7,421 nucleotides of DNA from Myxococcales bacterium (GCA_021779335.1 JAJYAW010000134.1:1-7421), one strand, 5' to 3'; shown: positions 1-6,292, counted from the stretch's first letter. The notes: generated by a model from the letters alone, not told the origin. Program-made: numbers and translations.

Positions 1-2
1 CC

Positions 3-485
3 GAGGGGTCGGTCCGGGCGGCGGGCGCGCAGGCCGAGGCGGCCGAGGCGCAGGTCAAGGCCGCCCAGGCGGCGGTGCACCGGCTCGAGCTCCTGGCCGG
101 CGAGTGCGAGCTGCGCGCGCCCCGCGACGCCGAGGTGTCGAAGCTCCCGCACGAGGCGGGCGAGCTCACCGCGCCGGGCGCCACGCTGGTGCGGCTGGTC
201 GACCTCTCCGAGCCCAAGGCCACCTTCTACCTGCCCAACGCCGAGGTGGCGGCGGTGAGGCCGGGGGCCAGGGCCGAGGTGGTGGCCGACGCCTGGCCGG
301 GGGAGACGTTCGAGGGGACGGTGCGCACCGTCGCGCTGGAGGCCGAGTTCACGCCGCGCAACATCGTCACCCGCACCGACCGCGACCGGCTGGTCTACCC
401 GGTGGAGGTCACCGTGAAGAACCGCGACGGCAAGCTGCGGTCCGGCATGCCGGTGCAGGTGGTGCTGCCGGGGACGGGGCGGTAG
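3..485 (+). CDS. HlyD-family periplasmic adaptor of an ABC exporter, 3' part only
   Basis: This is the last 160 residues of a membrane fusion protein whose start, signal or anchor segment lies before the window. The visible part opens with an Ala/Gln/Glu-rich stretch (about residues 1-27 of the fragment) that looks like the end of the coiled-coil hairpin. Next comes a lipoyl-like half ending in APGATLVRLVDLSEP, then a beta-barrel region containing FYLPNAEVAAVRPGARAEV and a terminal strand with GKLRSGMPVQVVLPG. The order of lipoyl half-motif, barrel and 'LRSGMPV' end is typical of HlyD/YbhG/EmrA-like adaptors. Such proteins span the periplasm and connect inner-membrane ABC subunits to an outer-membrane channel. 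The stop codon lies two bases before the GTG of the first ATPase gene, which indicates an operon. By position it corresponds to E. coli ybhG; the family is confident, the exact orthology is inference. Confidence 0.85.
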   Translation, partial: EGSVRAAGAQAEAAEAQVKAAQAAVHRLELLAGECELRAPRDAEVSKLPHEAGELTAPGATLVRLVDLSEPKATFYLPNAEVAAVRPGARAEVVADAWPGETFEGTVRTVALEAEFTPRNIVTRTDRDRLVYPVEVTVKNRDGKLRSGMPVQVVLPGTGR

Positions 486-487
486 CC

Positions 488-1240
488 GTGGCGCCCGCCG
501 TCCCGGCCGTCGAGGCCCGCGGGCTCTTCCGGCGCTTCGGCGCGGTCCAGGCGCTGGCCGGGCTCACCTTCCAGGTGGAGCGCGGCGAGCTCTACGGCCT
601 CATCGGGCCCGACGGCGCCGGCAAGACCACCGCCATCCGCGCCGTGGCCGGGCTGCTGGATCCGGACCAGGGCGAGGCGCGCGTGCTCGGGCTCGACCCG
701 CTGCGCGACCCGGCGGTGCGCGAGCGGCTCGGCCTCATGCCGCAGCAGTACAGCCTCTACCGGGATCTCACCGTGGCCGAGAACCTCCAGTTCTTCGCCC
801 GCCTCTCCGCCCTGCCGCGCCCGGTCTTCCGGGAGCGGGCCGAGCGGCTCCTCGGCATCACCCGGCTGGCCCCCTTCACGGCGCGGCGCGCCGACCAGCT
901 CTCCGGCGGCATGTACAAGAAGCTCGCGCTGGCCTGCGCGCTCCTCCACCAGCCCGAGGTGCTGCTCCTCGACGAGCCGACCAACGGCGTGGACCCGGTG
1001 TCGCGGCGCGAGCTCTGGGCGCTGCTCCACGAGTTCGTGGAGGGCGGCATGGCGGTGGTCATCTCCACGCCCTACATGGACGAGGCCGAGCGCTGCCACC
1101 GGGTCGGGCTGGTGCACCACGGGCGGCTGCTGCTGGAGGGCGCCCCCGAGCGGCTGCTGGCCGCCGCCCGGGTCGAGGGCCTCCCGCGCCCGACCTTCGA
1201 GGAGCTCTTCATCCGCGAGATCGAGGGGGCCGCCGCGTGA
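488..1240 (+). CDS. ybhF: ABC exporter ATPase, YbhF N-terminal-half type, lacking the H-loop histidine
   Basis: A 250-residue cytoplasmic ABC ATPase that should power the two ABC-2 permeases downstream. Motifs in order: Walker A GPDGAGKTT (residues 40-48, Lys46), Q-loop in LMPQQYSLYRDLTVAENL, canonical signature LSGGM (138-142), Walker B VLLLDEPT (158-165, Asp162, Glu163), D-loop NGVDP. The H-loop reads STPYMDEAE, so the switch histidine is replaced by Pro195. From memory, the GPD Walker A and a non-His H-loop are also seen in the first ATPase domain of E. coli YbhF, which supports this identity; here the domain is a separate gene. GTG 488 is the only reasonable start: it follows the adaptor stop by two bases and leaves the usual distance to Walker A. 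No strong ribosome binding site precedes it, so translation is probably coupled to the adaptor. The symbol refers to half of the E. coli gene. A generic CcmA-type drug-export ATPase is the alternative label. Confidence 0.9.
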   Translation: MAPAVPAVEARGLFRRFGAVQALAGLTFQVERGELYGLIGPDGAGKTTAIRAVAGLLDPDQGEARVLGLDPLRDPAVRERLGLMPQQYSLYRDLTVAENLQFFARLSALPRPVFRERAERLLGITRLAPFTARRADQLSGGMYKKLALACALLHQPEVLLLDEPTNGVDPVSRRELWALLHEFVEGGMAVVISTPYMDEAERCHRVGLVHHGRLLLEGAPERLLAAARVEGLPRPTFEELFIREIEGAAA

Positions 1241-2187
1241 CCGGCGCGCCCAGCGCCATCGTGGCGCGCGACCTGTCGCGGCGCTTCGGCGCCTTCACGG
1301 CCGTCGACCGGGTCTCCTTCGAGGTGGAGCAGGGGGAGATCTTCGGCTACCTGGGCGCCAACGGCGCCGGCAAGTCGACCACCATCCGCATGCTCATCGG
1401 CCTGCTGGCGCCCACCGGCGGCGCGGCCACGGTGGCCGGCCACGACGTCGCCACCGCGCCGGACGCGGTCAAGGCCTCCATCGGCTACATGAGCCAGAAG
1501 TTCTCGCTCTACCTGGACCTGCCGGTCATGGAGAACCTGCTCTTCTTCGGGGCCGCCTACGGCCTCAGCGGCCAGGCGCTGCGGCGGCGCGCCGAGGAGC
1601 TGCTGGAGCGGGTGGACCTGGCCGGCCAGGGCGGCGTCACCACCGGCGACCTGCCCGGGGGGCTCCGGCAGCGGCTGGCGCTGGCCTCCTCGCTGTTGCA
1701 CCGGCCCCGCCTGGTCTTCCTCGACGAGCCCACCGCCGGCGTGGACCCGGTGGCGCGGCGGGTCTTCTGGCGGCTCATCCGCGAGCTGGCCGCGGAGGGC
1801 ACCACCGTCTTCGTGACCACCCACTACCTCGACGAGGCGGAGTACTGCCGCCGCATCGGCCTCATGGTGGACGGCAAGCTGGTGGCGCTCGACACGCCGG
1901 AGGGGCTGAAGCGCACCTGGGTGCCGGACCGGGTGCTGGTGGCGCGCGGGCGCGGGCTGACCGGCGCCGCCGGGGCGCTGCGGCGGGCCCCGGGCGTCAA
2001 GGCGGTGGCCCCCTTCGGCGCGGCGCTCCACGTGCGCGTCGACGCGGCCCGGCTCGACGCCCCCGCGGTGGCGGCCGTCCTGGCGGCGGCCGGCGCCGTG
2101 GCGCCGGAGGTGGAGGAGGCGGCCCCCTCGCTGGAGGACGTCTTCCTGGCGGTGGTCGACCGGGCCACGCCGGAGGTGGCCCCGTGA
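1237..2187 (+). CDS. ybhF: ABC exporter ATPase, YbhF C-terminal-half type, with altered signature motif
   Basis: A 316-residue ABC ATPase, likely the partner of the preceding one in a heterodimer. Walker A is GANGAGKST (residues 40-48, Lys46), the Q-loop is YMSQKFSLYLDLPVMENL, Walker B is LVFLDEPT (159-166, Asp163, Glu164), and the H-loop TTHYLDEAEYC has His196. The signature is LPGGLRQRL (139-147) instead of LSGGQ. From memory the second half of E. coli YbhF has a similar LP-type signature. Residues about 230-316 form an extra C-terminal domain ending in APSLEDVFLAVVDRA, usual for CcmA/NatA-type drug-export ATPases. The GTG start overlaps the previous stop as GTGA, with GAGGGGG (1223-1229) seven bases before it. 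Together the two proteins would equal one two-domain YbhF. I am confident of the ATPase assignment and moderately confident of the pairing. Confidence 0.9.
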   Translation: MTGAPSAIVARDLSRRFGAFTAVDRVSFEVEQGEIFGYLGANGAGKSTTIRMLIGLLAPTGGAATVAGHDVATAPDAVKASIGYMSQKFSLYLDLPVMENLLFFGAAYGLSGQALRRRAEELLERVDLAGQGGVTTGDLPGGLRQRLALASSLLHRPRLVFLDEPTAGVDPVARRVFWRLIRELAAEGTTVFVTTHYLDEAEYCRRIGLMVDGKLVALDTPEGLKRTWVPDRVLVARGRGLTGAAGALRRAPGVKAVAPFGAALHVRVDAARLDAPAVAAVLAAAGAVAPEVEEAAPSLEDVFLAVVDRATPEVAP

Positions 2188-3320
2188 CCTGGCCGGCGCT
2201 GCGCCGCTCGCTCATCCGCGTCGGGGCCATGGCGGCCAAGGAGACCATCCACGTGCGCCGCGACCCGCGCACGCTGGCGCTGGCGCTGGCCATGCCGGTG
2301 GTCATGCTGGTGCTCTTCGGCTACGGCGTCTCCACCGACGTGGACCACCTGCGCCTGGCGGTGGCGGACCAGGACGACAGCCAGGCCTCGCGGGCGCTGG
2401 TGCGGGCCTTCCAGGGCTCCGGCGAGTTCCTGGTGGTGACCCACCGCGCGCCCGAGCAGGCCGAGGCGCTCTTCCGGGCCGGCGACGCGGCGGCCGCCCT
2501 GGTGGTGCCCCGCGGCTACGCCTCCGACCTGGCGCAGGGGCGGCGCACCACGGTGCAGCTCCTGGTGGACGGGGCCGACGCCATGATCGCCAACCAGCTC
2601 CTGGCCAAGGCCGACGCCATCGTGCGGGCCGAGAGCCGCCGCCTGGCCGGGCTGGAGGCGCTGCGGCAGGAGCTGCCCCTCCGGCTCAGGCTCTGGACCC
2701 TCTACAACCCGGCGGGCCGCTCGGCCCTCTACATGGTGCCGGGCATCTCGGCCTTTCTGCTGGCCATCACCGCCGTCATGCTCACGGCGCTGGCCATCGC
2801 CGGCGAGTGGGAGCGCGGCTCCATGGAGCAGCTCTTCGCCTCGCCGGTGGGGCGGCTGGAGATCGTGCTCGGCAAGCTGCTGCCCTACCTGGCGCTCGGC
2901 CTGCTGGAGCTGCAGCTCGTGGTCGCCTTCGGCGCGGTGGCCTTCGACCTGCCCATGCTCGGCTCGCTGCCGCTCCTCTTCCTGGTGGGCCTGCTCTTCC
3001 TGGTGGGGATGCTCGGGCAGGGGCTGCTCATCTCGGTGCTCGCCAAGAACCAGCTGGTGGCCACCCAGGCGGGCACCCTCTCGGCCATGCTGCCGGCCAT
3101 CATCCTCTCCGGAATGATCTTCCCCATCGAGAACATGCCGCTGCCGCTCCAGCTGCTGTCGCGCCTCATCCCCTCCCGCTACCTGGTCCACTCGCTGCGC
3201 GGCATCCTGCTCAAGGGCAACGGCCTGGCCGTGCTCTGGCCGGACCTGCTGGCGCTGGCCGCCTTCGCCGCCGTCATCGTGACGCTGGCCACCGCGCGCT
3301 TCAAGCGGAGGGTCGCGTGA
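2184..3320 (+). CDS. ybhS: ABC-2 type exporter permease, YbhS-like
   Basis: A 378-residue inner-membrane subunit of an ABC-2 drug-type exporter. After a short cytoplasmic N-terminus containing KETIHVRRDPRTLAL, the first membrane segment spans about residues 30-49. It is followed by a large extracytoplasmic domain (about 50-180) starting STDVDHLRLAVADQDDS. Five more hydrophobic segments lie near 183-207, 228-255, 260-282, 293-316 and 350-371. GEWERGSMEQLFASPV (from about 208) is the conserved cytoplasmic elbow that contacts the ATPase. One-plus-five topology and length match E. coli YbhS/YhhJ (about 375 residues). The GTG start overlaps the ATPase stop as GTGA, and GGAGGT (2172-2177) lies six bases upstream, so the start is well supported. 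It probably pairs with the next permease as a heterodimer. The substrate cannot be read from sequence; E. coli YbhFSR is linked to drug and cation export. Confidence 0.9.
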   Translation: MTWPALRRSLIRVGAMAAKETIHVRRDPRTLALALAMPVVMLVLFGYGVSTDVDHLRLAVADQDDSQASRALVRAFQGSGEFLVVTHRAPEQAEALFRAGDAAAALVVPRGYASDLAQGRRTTVQLLVDGADAMIANQLLAKADAIVRAESRRLAGLEALRQELPLRLRLWTLYNPAGRSALYMVPGISAFLLAITAVMLTALAIAGEWERGSMEQLFASPVGRLEIVLGKLLPYLALGLLELQLVVAFGAVAFDLPMLGSLPLLFLVGLLFLVGMLGQGLLISVLAKNQLVATQAGTLSAMLPAIILSGMIFPIENMPLPLQLLSRLIPSRYLVHSLRGILLKGNGLAVLWPDLLALAAFAAVIVTLATARFKRRVA

Positions 3321-3338
3321 GCGCCCGCCCCGCCACCC

Positions 3339-3343
3339 GGGAG
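3339..3343 (+). promoter_or_regulatory. Ribosome binding site GGGAG of the YbhR-like permease
   Basis: GGGAG sits five bases before GTG 3349. It decides the start of the second permease, because no other start codon in that frame lies upstream within the inter-gene gap. Confidence 0.6.
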
Positions 3344-3348
3344 TCCCC

Positions 3349-4488
3349 GTGAGCCTCGCCTCGGCCCGCCGGCAGCTCGGCGCCGTCTTCCGCAAGGAGG
3401 TGCGCCAGACGGTGCGCGACCGGCGCGTCATGTTCCTGCTGGTGGTGGCGCCGCTCATCCAGACCGTGGTCTTCGGCGCCGCGGTGGACTTCGACGTGGA
3501 CCGGGTGCCCACCGTGGTGGTGGACCACGACCAGAGCGATGTGAGCCGCGAGCACGCCCGCCGGCTGCTGGCGGACGGGACGCTGCTCCGCGCCGGCGAC
3601 TTCCCCGGGGCCGAGGCGGCCGAGCACGAGCTGGACGACGGGCGCGCCGCGGCGGCGCTGCTGCTGCCGCGCGGCCTGGCGGCGGACCTCGCGGCCGGGC
3701 GCCCGGCCGAGGTGCAGCTGCTGCTCGACGGCACCGACCCCAACCGCGCCGCGACGGCGGGCGCGGCCGCCTCCCGCTACTTCGGCGAGGTCGGCGAGCG
3801 GCTGGCGCGGCAGCGGCTGGAGGCGGCGGGCCGGCCCGCGCCGGCGCAGGTGGTGGTGACGCCGCGCGTCTTCTTCAACCCGCGGCTCAAGACCGCCCCC
3901 TACATCGTGCCCGGCATCGCCGGGACGCTGCTCGTCATCGTCACCACGCTGGTGACCGCCATGGGCCTGGCGCGCGAGCGGGAGATGGGCACGCTGGAGC
4001 AGGTCATGGTGACGCCCATCCGGCCGCTCTGGCTGCTGCTCGGAAAGCTGCTGCCCTACCTGGTCGTGGGCAGCTTCGACGTGCTGCTGCTCATCGGCGT
4101 GGGCACCTGGGCCTTCGGCGTCCCCATCCGCGGCAGCCTGCTGGTGCTGGCGGCGGTCATGCTGGTCTACCTGGTCTCGACGCTCAGCATCGGGCTGCTC
4201 ATCTCCACCGTCTCGCAGACGCAGCAGCAGGCCTTCCTGGGCGGCTTCCTCTTCATGATGCCGGCCATCCTGCTCTCCGGCGTGATGACCCCCATCGCCG
4301 CCATGCCGCCGTGGCTGCAGTACCTCACCATCCTGAACCCGGTGCGCCACTTCGCCGAGGTGATGCGGGCGGTGCTGCTGCGAGGGGCGGGCTTCGGGGA
4401 CGTCTGGTTCCAGCTGGCCTGCCTGGCGGTGCTGGGGGTGGGGATCCTGGGCGTGGCGGCCTCGCGCTTCAGGACCCAGCTGGCCTGA
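3349..4488 (+). CDS. ybhR: ABC-2 type exporter permease, YbhR-like
   Basis: A 379-residue paralogue of the preceding permease and the likely second membrane subunit. It has the same architecture: FRKEVRQTVRDRRVMFLL at the N-terminus, one membrane segment near 27-46, an extracytoplasmic domain to about residue 180 containing VPTVVVDHDQSDVSREHARRL, then YIVPGIAGTLLVIVTTLVTA (from residue 185). The coupling motif AREREMGTLEQVMVTPI is followed by four more hydrophobic segments and a basic tail. Length and motifs fit E. coli YbhR (about 368 residues). GTG 3349 is preceded at five bases by GGGAG (3339-3343), and no in-frame start lies further upstream. Unlike the other junctions, this one has a 28-base gap after the YbhS-like gene. 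It is the last gene of the first operon; the next gene begins 85 bases later with its own promoter-like sequence. Confidence 0.9.
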   Translation: MSLASARRQLGAVFRKEVRQTVRDRRVMFLLVVAPLIQTVVFGAAVDFDVDRVPTVVVDHDQSDVSREHARRLLADGTLLRAGDFPGAEAAEHELDDGRAAAALLLPRGLAADLAAGRPAEVQLLLDGTDPNRAATAGAAASRYFGEVGERLARQRLEAAGRPAPAQVVVTPRVFFNPRLKTAPYIVPGIAGTLLVIVTTLVTAMGLAREREMGTLEQVMVTPIRPLWLLLGKLLPYLVVGSFDVLLLIGVGTWAFGVPIRGSLLVLAAVMLVYLVSTLSIGLLISTVSQTQQQAFLGGFLFMMPAILLSGVMTPIAAMPPWLQYLTILNPVRHFAEVMRAVLLRGAGFGDVWFQLACLAVLGVGILGVAASRFRTQLA

Positions 4489-4559
4489 CCCCCTCCCGGT
4501 CGGCGAGGCGACGGGCGGCCCCGGCGGCTGCACGCCCTGCACCCGCGCCCCGGCTCGGT

Positions 4560-4565
4560 TAGAGT
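4560..4565 (+). promoter_or_regulatory. -10-like element TAGAGT of the YadGH-like operon, probably leaderless
   Basis: TAGAGT fits the bacterial TANNNT -10 consensus and ends eight bases before GTG 4574. Transcription would therefore begin at or next to the start codon. No purine-rich ribosome binding site lies in between (GCCCCACC), and no convincing -35 box is visible about 17 bases upstream. The octamer TAGAGTGC recurs at 7216-7223 in the same position relative to another GTG. The 85-base gap 4489-4573 otherwise holds only GC-rich sequence without a clear terminator. Confidence 0.55.
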
Positions 4566-4573
4566 GCCCCACC

Positions 4574-5410
4574 GTGTCCGCCCCGCCGCCCACCGCCGCC
4601 GCCTCGCCCCCCGCCGCCGCCTCGCCCGCCGCCCCGGTCGCCTCCCCGGTCGGGCGTGCCGCCTCCCCGGACGCCGAGCCGGTCGTCCGGCTGCGCGGCC
4701 TGGTGAAGCGCTACGGCTCGCTCACCGCGCTCGGCGGCGTGGACCTCGACATCGTCCGGGGCGAGATCTTCGGCCTGCTCGGCCCCAACGGGGCCGGCAA
4801 GACCACGCTCATCTCCATCGTGGCCGGCCTGGCCCGCGCCAGCGGCGGCAGCGCCACGGTGCTGGGGCGCGACGTGGTGAAGGACTACCGCTTCACCCGC
4901 CGCGTGGTCGGCCTGGTGCCGCAGGAGCTCAACTTCGACCCCTTCTTCACGGTGGAGGAGGCGCTCCGCTTCCAGGCCGGCTACTTCGGCCTGCGGCTGG
5001 CCCCGGCCCGCCTGGAGGAGCTCCTCGAGGCGCTCGACCTGCAGCAGAAGCGGGCCGTCAACGCCCGCGCCCTCTCCGGCGGCATGAAGCGCCGCCTCCT
5101 CATCGCCAAGGCGCTGGTCCACGAGCCGAAGGTCCTCTTCCTCGACGAGCCCACCGCCGGCGTGGACGTGGAGCTGCGCCGCGCCCTCTGGGCCTACGTG
5201 CGGACGCTGCGCCAGCGGGGCACCACGGTGGTCCTCACCACCCACTACCTGGAGGAGGCCGAGGCGCTGGCCGACCGGATCGGCATCATCGACCACGGGC
5301 GCCTCCTGCTGGTCGAGGAGAAGGCGGCGCTGCTGCGCCGCCACGGCGGCCGGTCGCTGGAGGACGTCTACGTGGAGCTGGTGGGCCGGAAGCACGAGGT
5401 GCTCCCGTGA
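4574..5410 (+). CDS. yadG: ABC-2 exporter ATPase, YadG-like
   Basis: A 278-residue ABC ATPase with every catalytic motif intact: Walker A GPNGAGKTT (residues 70-78, Lys76), Q-loop LVPQELNFDPFFTVEEAL, signature LSGGM (167-171), Walker B VLFLDEPT (187-194, Asp191, Glu192), D-loop AGVDVELRR, and His224 in TTHYLEEAE. The tail SLEDVYVELVGRK is usual for this family. 'AGVDVELRR' and the 'PQELNFDPFF' Q-loop region are characteristic of YadG-type proteins, and the partner gene is YadH-like. Because its sites are symmetric and intact, it should work as a homodimer, unlike the two ATPases upstream. Residues 1-35 are an Ala/Pro/Ser-rich extension of low complexity. GTG 4574 is nevertheless the only usable start, since the next in-frame one (4703) would cut into the ATPase fold. 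The substrate is unknown; the family has been linked to polymer or drug export, without firm assignment. Confidence 0.9.
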   Translation: MSAPPPTAAASPPAAASPAAPVASPVGRAASPDAEPVVRLRGLVKRYGSLTALGGVDLDIVRGEIFGLLGPNGAGKTTLISIVAGLARASGGSATVLGRDVVKDYRFTRRVVGLVPQELNFDPFFTVEEALRFQAGYFGLRLAPARLEELLEALDLQQKRAVNARALSGGMKRRLLIAKALVHEPKVLFLDEPTAGVDVELRRALWAYVRTLRQRGTTVVLTTHYLEEAEALADRIGIIDHGRLLLVEEKAALLRRHGGRSLEDVYVELVGRKHEVLP

Positions 5411-6168
5411 TCTCGCTCGGCCTGCGGACGCTCTTCGTCAAGGAGGTGCGCCGCTTCCTGCGCGTGCCGGGCCAGACGCTGGCCTCGCCGCTCGTCACCA
5501 CCACGCTCTACTTCCTGGTCTTCGGGTGGTCCATCGGCCTGCAGCTGCGCGCCGTGGACGGCGTGCCCTACGCCCGCTTCATCGTGCCCGGCCTGGTGGT
5601 CATGGGGGTGGTGCAGAACGCCTACCTCAACAGCGCCTCCTCGCTCTTCGTCATGAAGCTGCAGGGGACGGTGGTGGACCTGCTCATCGCGCCGCTGGCG
5701 TACTGGGAGATCCTGGCCGGCTTCGTGGGCGCGGCGGTGCTGCGCGGGCTCCTGGTGGGCGGCATCACCTGGCTGGTGGCCGGGCTCTTCACCGGCTTCA
5801 CGGTGGTCCACCCGCTGCTGGCGCTCGCCATGCTGGTCATGGTGGCGGTGGTCTTCGCCGGCGCGGGGGTGGCCTCCGCCATCTGGGCCCAGTCCTTCGA
5901 GCAGGTGAACTTCATCCCGACCTTCTTCATCCTGCCGCTCACCTTCCTGGGGGGCGTCTTCTACTCGGCCCGGGCGCTGCCGCCGGCGCTGGTGCCCTTC
6001 ACCCGCGCCAACCCCGTCTTCTACATGGTGGACGCGGTCCGCTTCGGGATGCTGGGCATCTCCGACGCCCCCCCCGCCGCCGGCGCGGGGCTGGTCGTCG
6101 TCCTGGCGCTGGGTGCGCTGATCGGCCCCTATCTCCTGCTCCGCTCCGGCTGGCGCCTGCGCGGCTAG
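5407..6168 (+). CDS. yadH: ABC-2 type exporter permease, YadH-like
   Basis: A 253-residue inner-membrane permease without the large extracytoplasmic domain of the two earlier permeases. It begins with the amphipathic segment LFVKEVRRFLRVPGQT, followed by six hydrophobic segments. Family motifs are YARFIVPGLVVMGVVQNAY, the coupling region GTVVDLLIAPLAYWEILAGF, PLTFLGGVFYSARALPP and NPVFYMVDAVRFGMLGI. These agree closely, from memory, with E. coli YadH (256 residues), including the 'LGGVFYS' and 'NP-YM---R-G-LGI' signatures. The GTG start overlaps the ATPase stop as GTGA, with GAGGT (5396-5400) six bases upstream, so translation is coupled. It should form a homodimer with two copies of the YadG-like ATPase. 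The family also contains polysaccharide and drug exporters such as NodJ and KpsM, so the substrate stays open. Confidence 0.92.
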   Translation: MISLGLRTLFVKEVRRFLRVPGQTLASPLVTTTLYFLVFGWSIGLQLRAVDGVPYARFIVPGLVVMGVVQNAYLNSASSLFVMKLQGTVVDLLIAPLAYWEILAGFVGAAVLRGLLVGGITWLVAGLFTGFTVVHPLLALAMLVMVAVVFAGAGVASAIWAQSFEQVNFIPTFFILPLTFLGGVFYSARALPPALVPFTRANPVFYMVDAVRFGMLGISDAPPAAGAGLVVVLALGALIGPYLLLRSGWRLRG

Positions 6169-6176
6169 GGTGGTAA

Positions 6177-6189
6177 GGGGGTCAACCCC
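6177..6189 (+). other. Short hairpin GGGG-TCAA-CCCC after the YadH-like gene
   Basis: A run of five G, the four-base loop TCAA and CCCC can form a small stem nine bases after the permease stop. No T-run follows, so it is a poor intrinsic terminator. It could protect the mRNA 3' end or be chance in GC-rich DNA. Confidence 0.25.
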
Positions 6190-6215
6190 ACGAAGGCAAC
6201 TCGACCCCGCCGGGA

Positions 6216-6244
6216 TCGAAAACGACTCGAGAGTGGTTTAGGCT
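6216..6244 (+). promoter_or_regulatory. Candidate sigma-70-type promoter of the lipoprotein gene
   Basis: TCGAAA (6216-6221, four of six matches to TTGACA) and TAGGCT (6239-6244, fits TANNNT) are separated by 17 bases, the optimal spacing. The stretch is noticeably more AT-rich than its surroundings. The spacer holds the small inverted repeat ACTC-GA-GAGT (6225-6234), which could be an operator, but it is too short to claim. The predicted mRNA would have a leader of about 45-50 bases. Confidence 0.5.
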
Positions 6245-6266
6245 GCAGGCCCCCCCGAAGGGCATT

Positions 6267-6286
6267 CCGCGCACATCCGCGTACAT
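6267..6286 (+). repeat. Tandem 10-base direct repeat in the lipoprotein gene leader
   Basis: CCGCGCACAT is followed directly by CCGCGTACAT, nine of ten bases identical. The pair ends at the first base of the ribosome binding site GGAGGT. A spacing of 10 bases is one helical turn, as for two half-sites of a DNA-binding protein, but the repeat lies in the predicted untranslated leader, so it could also act in the mRNA. Function is unknown. Confidence 0.6.
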
Positions 6287-6292
6287 GGAGGT
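6287..6292 (+). promoter_or_regulatory. Ribosome binding site GGAGGT deciding the lipoprotein start
   Basis: A perfect GGAGGT lies seven bases before ATG 6300. An in-frame ATG at 6285 overlaps this site and would add five residues ahead of the signal peptide; the site therefore favours ATG 6300. Confidence 0.8.

Noticed and set aside
104..487. Extended N-terminus of the first ATPase overlapping the adaptor gene
   Set aside because: This part translates to Ala/Gly/Arg-rich sequence in the shadow frame of the adaptor. The ATPase fold begins just after GTG 488.
1824..3743. Open frame of 639 codons on the minus strand
   Set aside because: It lies opposite well-supported ATPase and permease genes and translates to low-complexity Arg/Ser/Gln/His-rich protein, a normal by-product of extreme GC content at third codon positions.
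4489..4573. Possible terminator between the two exporter operons
   Set aside because: GC-rich partial complementarities exist but there is no stable stem followed by T residues, so the upstream transcript may read through.
3301..4593. Open frame of 430 codons on the minus strand
   Set aside because: It is antisense to the YbhR-like permease and its product is rich in Gly, Arg, Gln and His without any domain; a shadow frame.
4564..6168. One long frame suggesting an ATPase-permease fusion of 534 residues
   Set aside because: Only the part after 5407 is the permease. The upstream part is the wrong frame of the YadG-like ATPase and gives Arg/Pro/Gly-rich nonsense. The real arrangement is two genes with a GTGA overlap.
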